Assembly: GCA_030248225.1 (NCBI GenBank) | Contig: JASANE010024711.1 | Span: 16,605 to 80,604 of the forward strand | Source: Trileptium ribeirensis | Lineage: Eukaryota; Nematoda; Enoplea; Enoplida; Thoracostomopsidae | Direction of reading: 5' to 3' | Length of the DNA stretch: 64,000 bases | Shown: positions 60,658 to 64,000 of the stretch, piece after piece | Position numbering within the stretch: position 1 is the first letter of the stretch | Layout of the letters: each line of letters opens with the position of its first letter | Notes under the pieces: generated by a model | Told to the model about the DNA's origin: nothing | What the model saw: the letters and a program-made list of their open reading frames with translations, nothing else | The model's database searches: none | Program-made: the position numbers and the translations under genes

Positions 60658-61215
60658 CGCGATTCGTCTTTAGGGGTGCTTAATTATTATAGCCAATGCC
60701 TCGAATGAAATTACCAATGAGCATCTAACTAACCCCTCCAGACCAGGCTTCGTCCCTATTCTTTTCCGCGCTTATTCGTTAGCGCTAAAAATTTAAAACT
60801 GCCGAACTGCAAATTAAATTTGTGGAGTAGAAACCAGTTTAAAAAAAAGCTTTAAACAATTATATCTGTTTCAGTACGGTATTAGCAATATTAATATTTT
60901 CTATTTGTGGCGCTATTTACAAGGCCAGTTGCTTTGTTTAACTTCGGTAAGTATTTTTTAAATGACCTAGGTGTACATTTTTATATATTATATATATTTA
61001 TTTTATATATTTTATATATATATTTATATAATTATATATAAAAATATATTTATTTATATTTATCTTACATATTTCTTATATATATATATTTCTTATATAT
61101 CTTATATATTTTTTAAATATATACACTATTGAACTCATCTCGTCGAGACGAGTCGAATGAGCCCCTTTAGAGCAGCCTAGCACCAATACTTAGTGAGCAC
61201 TTGCAAAATTGCGCT
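60658..61215. other. AT-rich spacer between the two arrays
   Basis: Holds a (TA)n/TATATTTAT low-complexity stretch (60970-61125) and the palindrome CTCGTCGAGACGAG near 61139. No gene. Confidence 0.5.
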
Positions 61216-62990
61216 ATACCAGGGGGGTAATTTGGGGGTTTAATAGCTCGACGAGTGTTGGCCCTAGGGCAAATCTAATTGCATATTCGGATTCTACGGG
61301 TCCAAATTAGTAAGATAGGATGATTTTCCGTATTATTCGGTCCCCCTCTTATGCACTTTTGTGTCGCATTTACTCGACCCGGGGCCTAATTGGGGTCCTG
61401 TTCGGGTTTCGCAATATTAAAAGGGGGGTTAAGCGCTGCATAGTATTATTAAAGACAAATTTTTCTAGTGTAAATGGACCCGTAGAATCCGAATATGTAA
61501 TTAGATTTGCCCTAGGACCAATACTCGCCGAGCTATTAACCCCCAAAATTACCCCCTGGTATTATATAAATTTTTCAATTTTTGTTGATTTTGGTCAAAA
61601 ATAGCTCGACGAGTGTTGGCCCTAGGGCAGATCTAATTGCATATTCGGATTCTACGGGTCCAAATTAGTAAAATAGGATGGTTTTCATTATTATTCGGAC
61701 CCGCCCTTATACACTTTTGTGTAGAGTTTACTCGACCCGGGGCCTAATTGGGGTCCTGTTCGGGTTTCGCAATATTAAAAGTGGGATCAAACGGTGTATA
61801 GTATTAGTAAAGACAGTTTTTCCTGGTGTAAATGGACCCGTAGATTCCGAATATGCTATTAGATTTGCCCTAGGACCAATACTCGCCGAGCTATTAACCC
61901 CCAAAATTACCCCCCTGGTATTAAAAAAATTGTTTAAATTTTTGCTGACTTTGCTCAAAAATAGCTCGACGAGTATTGGTCCTAGGGCAAATCTAATTGC
62001 ATATTCGGATTCTACGGGTCCAAATTAGTAAGATAGGATGATTTTCAGTATTATTCGGACCCCGCCTTATGCACTTTTGTGTCGCATTTACTCGACCCGG
62101 GGCCTAATTGGGTGTCCTGTTGGGGTATCGCAATATTAAAAGGGGGGTTAAGCGCTGCATAGTATTATTAAAGACAAATTTTTCTAGTGTAAATGGACCC
62201 GTAGAATCCGAATATGTAATTAGATTTGCCCTAGGACCAATACTCGTCGAGCTATTAACCCCCAAAATTACCCCCCTTGTATTATATAAATTTTTAAATT
62301 TTTGTTGAATTTGGTCAAAAATAGCTCGACGAGTATTGTTCATAAGGCAAACCTAACTGCATATTCGGATTCTACGGGTCCAAATTAGTAAAATAGGATG
62401 GTTTTCATTATTATTTGGACCCCCTCTTATACACTTTTGTGTCGCATTTACTCGACCCGGGGCCTAATTGGGTGTCCTGTTGGGGCATCGCAATATTAAA
62501 AGGGGGGTTAAGCGCTGCATAGTATTATTAAACACAGTTTTTTCTAGTGTAAATGGACCCGTAGAATCCGAATATGCAATTAGATTTGCCCTAGGACCAA
62601 TACTCGCCGAGCTATTAACCCCCAAAATTACCCCCCTTGTATTATATAAATTTTTAAATTTTTGTTGAATTTGGTCAAAAATAGCTCGACGAGTATTGTT
62701 CATAAGGCAAACCTAACTGCATATTCAGATTCTACGGGTCCAAATTAGTAAGATAGGGTGGCTTTGAGTATTATTCGGACCCGCCCTTATACACTTTTGT
62801 GTAGAGTTTACTCGACCCGGGGCCTAATTGGGGTCCTGTTCGGGTTTCGCAATATTAAAAGTGGGATCAAACGGTGTATAGTATTAGTAAATACAGTTTT
62901 TCCTGGTGTAAATGGACCCGTAGATTCCGAATATGCAGTTAGATTTGCCCTAGGACCAATACTCGTCGAGCTATTTTTGACCAAAGTCAA
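61216..62990. mobile_element. Tandem array of five palindromic MITE-like units (~360 bp each)
   Basis: Units begin with TAGCTCGACGAGT at 61244, 61602, 61962, 62322 and 62682. Each begins with a ~61-bp segment (CTCGACGAG, CCCTAGGGCAAATCTAATT, CGGATTCTACGGGTCCA) and ends with its inverted copy. Unit 1 continues outward on its left as TACCAGGGGGGTAATTTGGG, the mirror of the right side of internal units; unit 5 ends as CTATTTTTGACCAAA, the mirror of the left side of internal units. ORFs of 60-142 aa on both strands follow the repeat and are not genes. Confidence 0.9.
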
Positions 62991-63023
62991 AAATTTATTC
63001 ACCCTATCAATCAATCAATCAAT

Positions 63024-63818
63024 GAATGGGAGTTCGAACAGTTCCTGGTGGATTCACGGGACGGTGTGCTCGTCGAAGCCAGCGCCGAGGACTCGTTTTG
63101 GGGCGCTGGCAAATGTCGTAGCGAATTGCCAAGCTACGTGGGCGAGCGACCGGAATGGCCTGGCTGCAATCACCTCGGCAACATAATGATGGAAATCCGT
63201 GACCGCCCCAGTGACTTTGCCACACAGATGCTGGTATCGGACTCAATTGCCAAGGATATCAGCCTACCTGGTCTGAACAGCATCTGTTGGCCTGGGGGCG
63301 ACATCGTCACGGTGTTCAAAATTGCCGAGGCCTGCGTTCACAGCCGGGTCTCCCGTGTTTTCATCCTGGTCGGCACCAACAACCTGGCGCTCGATAAGCC
63401 CTGGGCGAACAAAGGGCATCCACGGTTGCACTCGGACGGGGCTTTGAAAAGTCGGAACGTCCGGAACCAGTTTCAATCGTACAAAAAGGCGTTCCGGCGA
63501 TTCCATGAGCACACTGCTCACAACATCTCGGTGGTGCTCATAGGAATTCTTCCCCGTCCGTGTGACAACCCATCGAACCCGCAGGTCCCTGGTACAAGCG
63601 TCCAAAACCAGGAGTCCCACATCCAACGGGCGGCCAACATCTTCAATCGCTTGTTGGAGAGACTGGTGGAGGACTACCAGGGACAAGGTGGCGACGTGGC
63701 TTTCATGGATTTAGCCACCGAATTCAAGGGTGAGAGTTCCTTCTACCATCGCGATGGACTCCACCTGTCGCCAGCGGGTTCGGAATGCCTCAAAAACCAT
63801 ATCCAGGCAAAAATGTAA
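63024..63818 (+). CDS. NADAR-domain C-terminal part fused to an SGNH hydrolase
   Basis: Frame open from 62943 (after TAG at 62940) to TAA at 63818; no in-frame ATG before 63186, so the true start is upstream, spliced or lost. 63024-63200 encodes FEQFLVDSRDGVLVEASAED, FWGAGK and WPGCNHLGNIMMEIR, the end of a NADAR/YbiA (DUF1768) domain: D..WG.G, W.G.N.LG..LM..R. The upstream half of NADAR is missing, cut off by the MITE array. From about 63200 an SGNH/GDSL-like esterase domain follows, numbered from 63048: block I LVSDSI (Ser66; SDS in place of GDS), block II PGGDI, block III VGTNNL (Gly109), block V RDGLHLSPAG (Asp236, His239). The stop overlaps a strong donor-like AT/GTAAGT at about 63815, so this could be one exon. 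NADAR enzymes act on ADP-ribose adducts; SGNH enzymes cleave esters. A mobile-element origin is possible. Confidence 0.75.
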   Translation, partial: EWEFEQFLVDSRDGVLVEASAEDSFWGAGKCRSELPSYVGERPEWPGCNHLGNIMMEIRDRPSDFATQMLVSDSIAKDISLPGLNSICWPGGDIVTVFKIAEACVHSRVSRVFILVGTNNLALDKPWANKGHPRLHSDGALKSRNVRNQFQSYKKAFRRFHEHTAHNISVVLIGILPRPCDNPSNPQVPGTSVQNQESHIQRAANIFNRLLERLVEDYQGQGGDVAFMDLATEFKGESSFYHRDGLHLSPAGSECLKNHIQAKM

Positions 63819-64000
63819 GTATTTAAGTTCGTTGAATCAGTACTAGACCATCTAGGCCCAACATGAGATGCGCTCGAATCAAGGCTGTTTTTGTAGTCGT
63901 AATCAACTATTTTTGAGCAGTCAACAAAAATTGAATAATGGAAAATGGTAGGGTGTGTGTTTCCATACTACTTTCGTACGACGCTCGCTCGCATAATTAT
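63819..64000. other. Window end after the NADAR-SGNH ORF
   Basis: Nothing recognised; if the GTAAGT at about 63815 is used as a donor, this is intron. Confidence 0.35.

Noticed and set aside
61320..63186. ORFs of 66-142 aa on both strands
   Set aside because: They repeat with the 360-bp MITE units and appear in both orientations; no independent protein signal. The last one is in a different frame from the NADAR-SGNH ORF.

Overview
The window looks like nuclear DNA from an animal, probably an invertebrate with an AT-rich, repeat-laden genome. Host genes are split by GT-AG introns, there is a nuclear gene for a mitochondrial ribosomal protein, and there are animal-type DNA transposons (Merlin, piggyBac), palindromic MITEs and satellite arrays. 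I see no bacterial operons, Shine-Dalgarno spacing or CRISPR. The species cannot be fixed from the sequence alone. All identifications rest on motif recognition and splice-phase bookkeeping; nothing was searched or computed.

Host genes. Three genes of the Mpv17/PMP22 membrane-protein family are present: one on + (4767-6058) and two on - (12257-9512 and 35793-28861). Each has a 205-nt first coding exon ending in phase 1 and a second exon that opens with an Arg-Trp-Tyr codon run. The two minus-strand copies give complete proteins of 186 and 179 aa. The plus-strand copy has its C-terminus replaced by the inner edge of a large inverted repeat. The other host gene is mitochondrial ribosomal protein uL1m (MRPL1), on - from 57255 to 38500. 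It has seven small exons in consistent phase, 18.8 kb long, with its 5' end outside what I can find. A Merlin transposon, a GC-rich minisatellite and MITEs sit in its introns.

Layout. 1-2470 and 5967-8445 are the arms of a very long inverted repeat, each carrying eight ~61-bp subrepeats; the loop holds the first Mpv17 gene. 8.4-12.3 kb is the second Mpv17 gene. 12.8-18.4 kb is repeats: GC-rich segments, a 1-kb MITE and a 788-bp tandem duplication. 19.9-20.9 kb is a decayed piggyBac transposase. 27.3-28.1 kb has a TATA box followed by six evenly spaced short hairpins with compensatory base changes. 28.6-35.8 kb is the third Mpv17 gene, whose intron holds an unclassified GC-rich segment (30.6-34.0 kb) with its own TATA box. 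38.5-57.3 kb is MRPL1. 58.07-60.66 kb is a 367-bp satellite (seven units). 61.2-63.0 kb is a tandem array of five palindromic MITE-like units. 63.0-63.8 kb carries an ORF joining the end of a NADAR domain to an SGNH hydrolase.

The genes do not form one pathway. MRPL1 serves mitochondrial translation, and Mpv17-family proteins are organelle (mitochondrial or peroxisomal) membrane proteins. The most unusual items are the inverted repeat with its captured and re-tailed Mpv17 gene, the covarying hairpin array, the palindromic MITE array and the NADAR-SGNH ORF.
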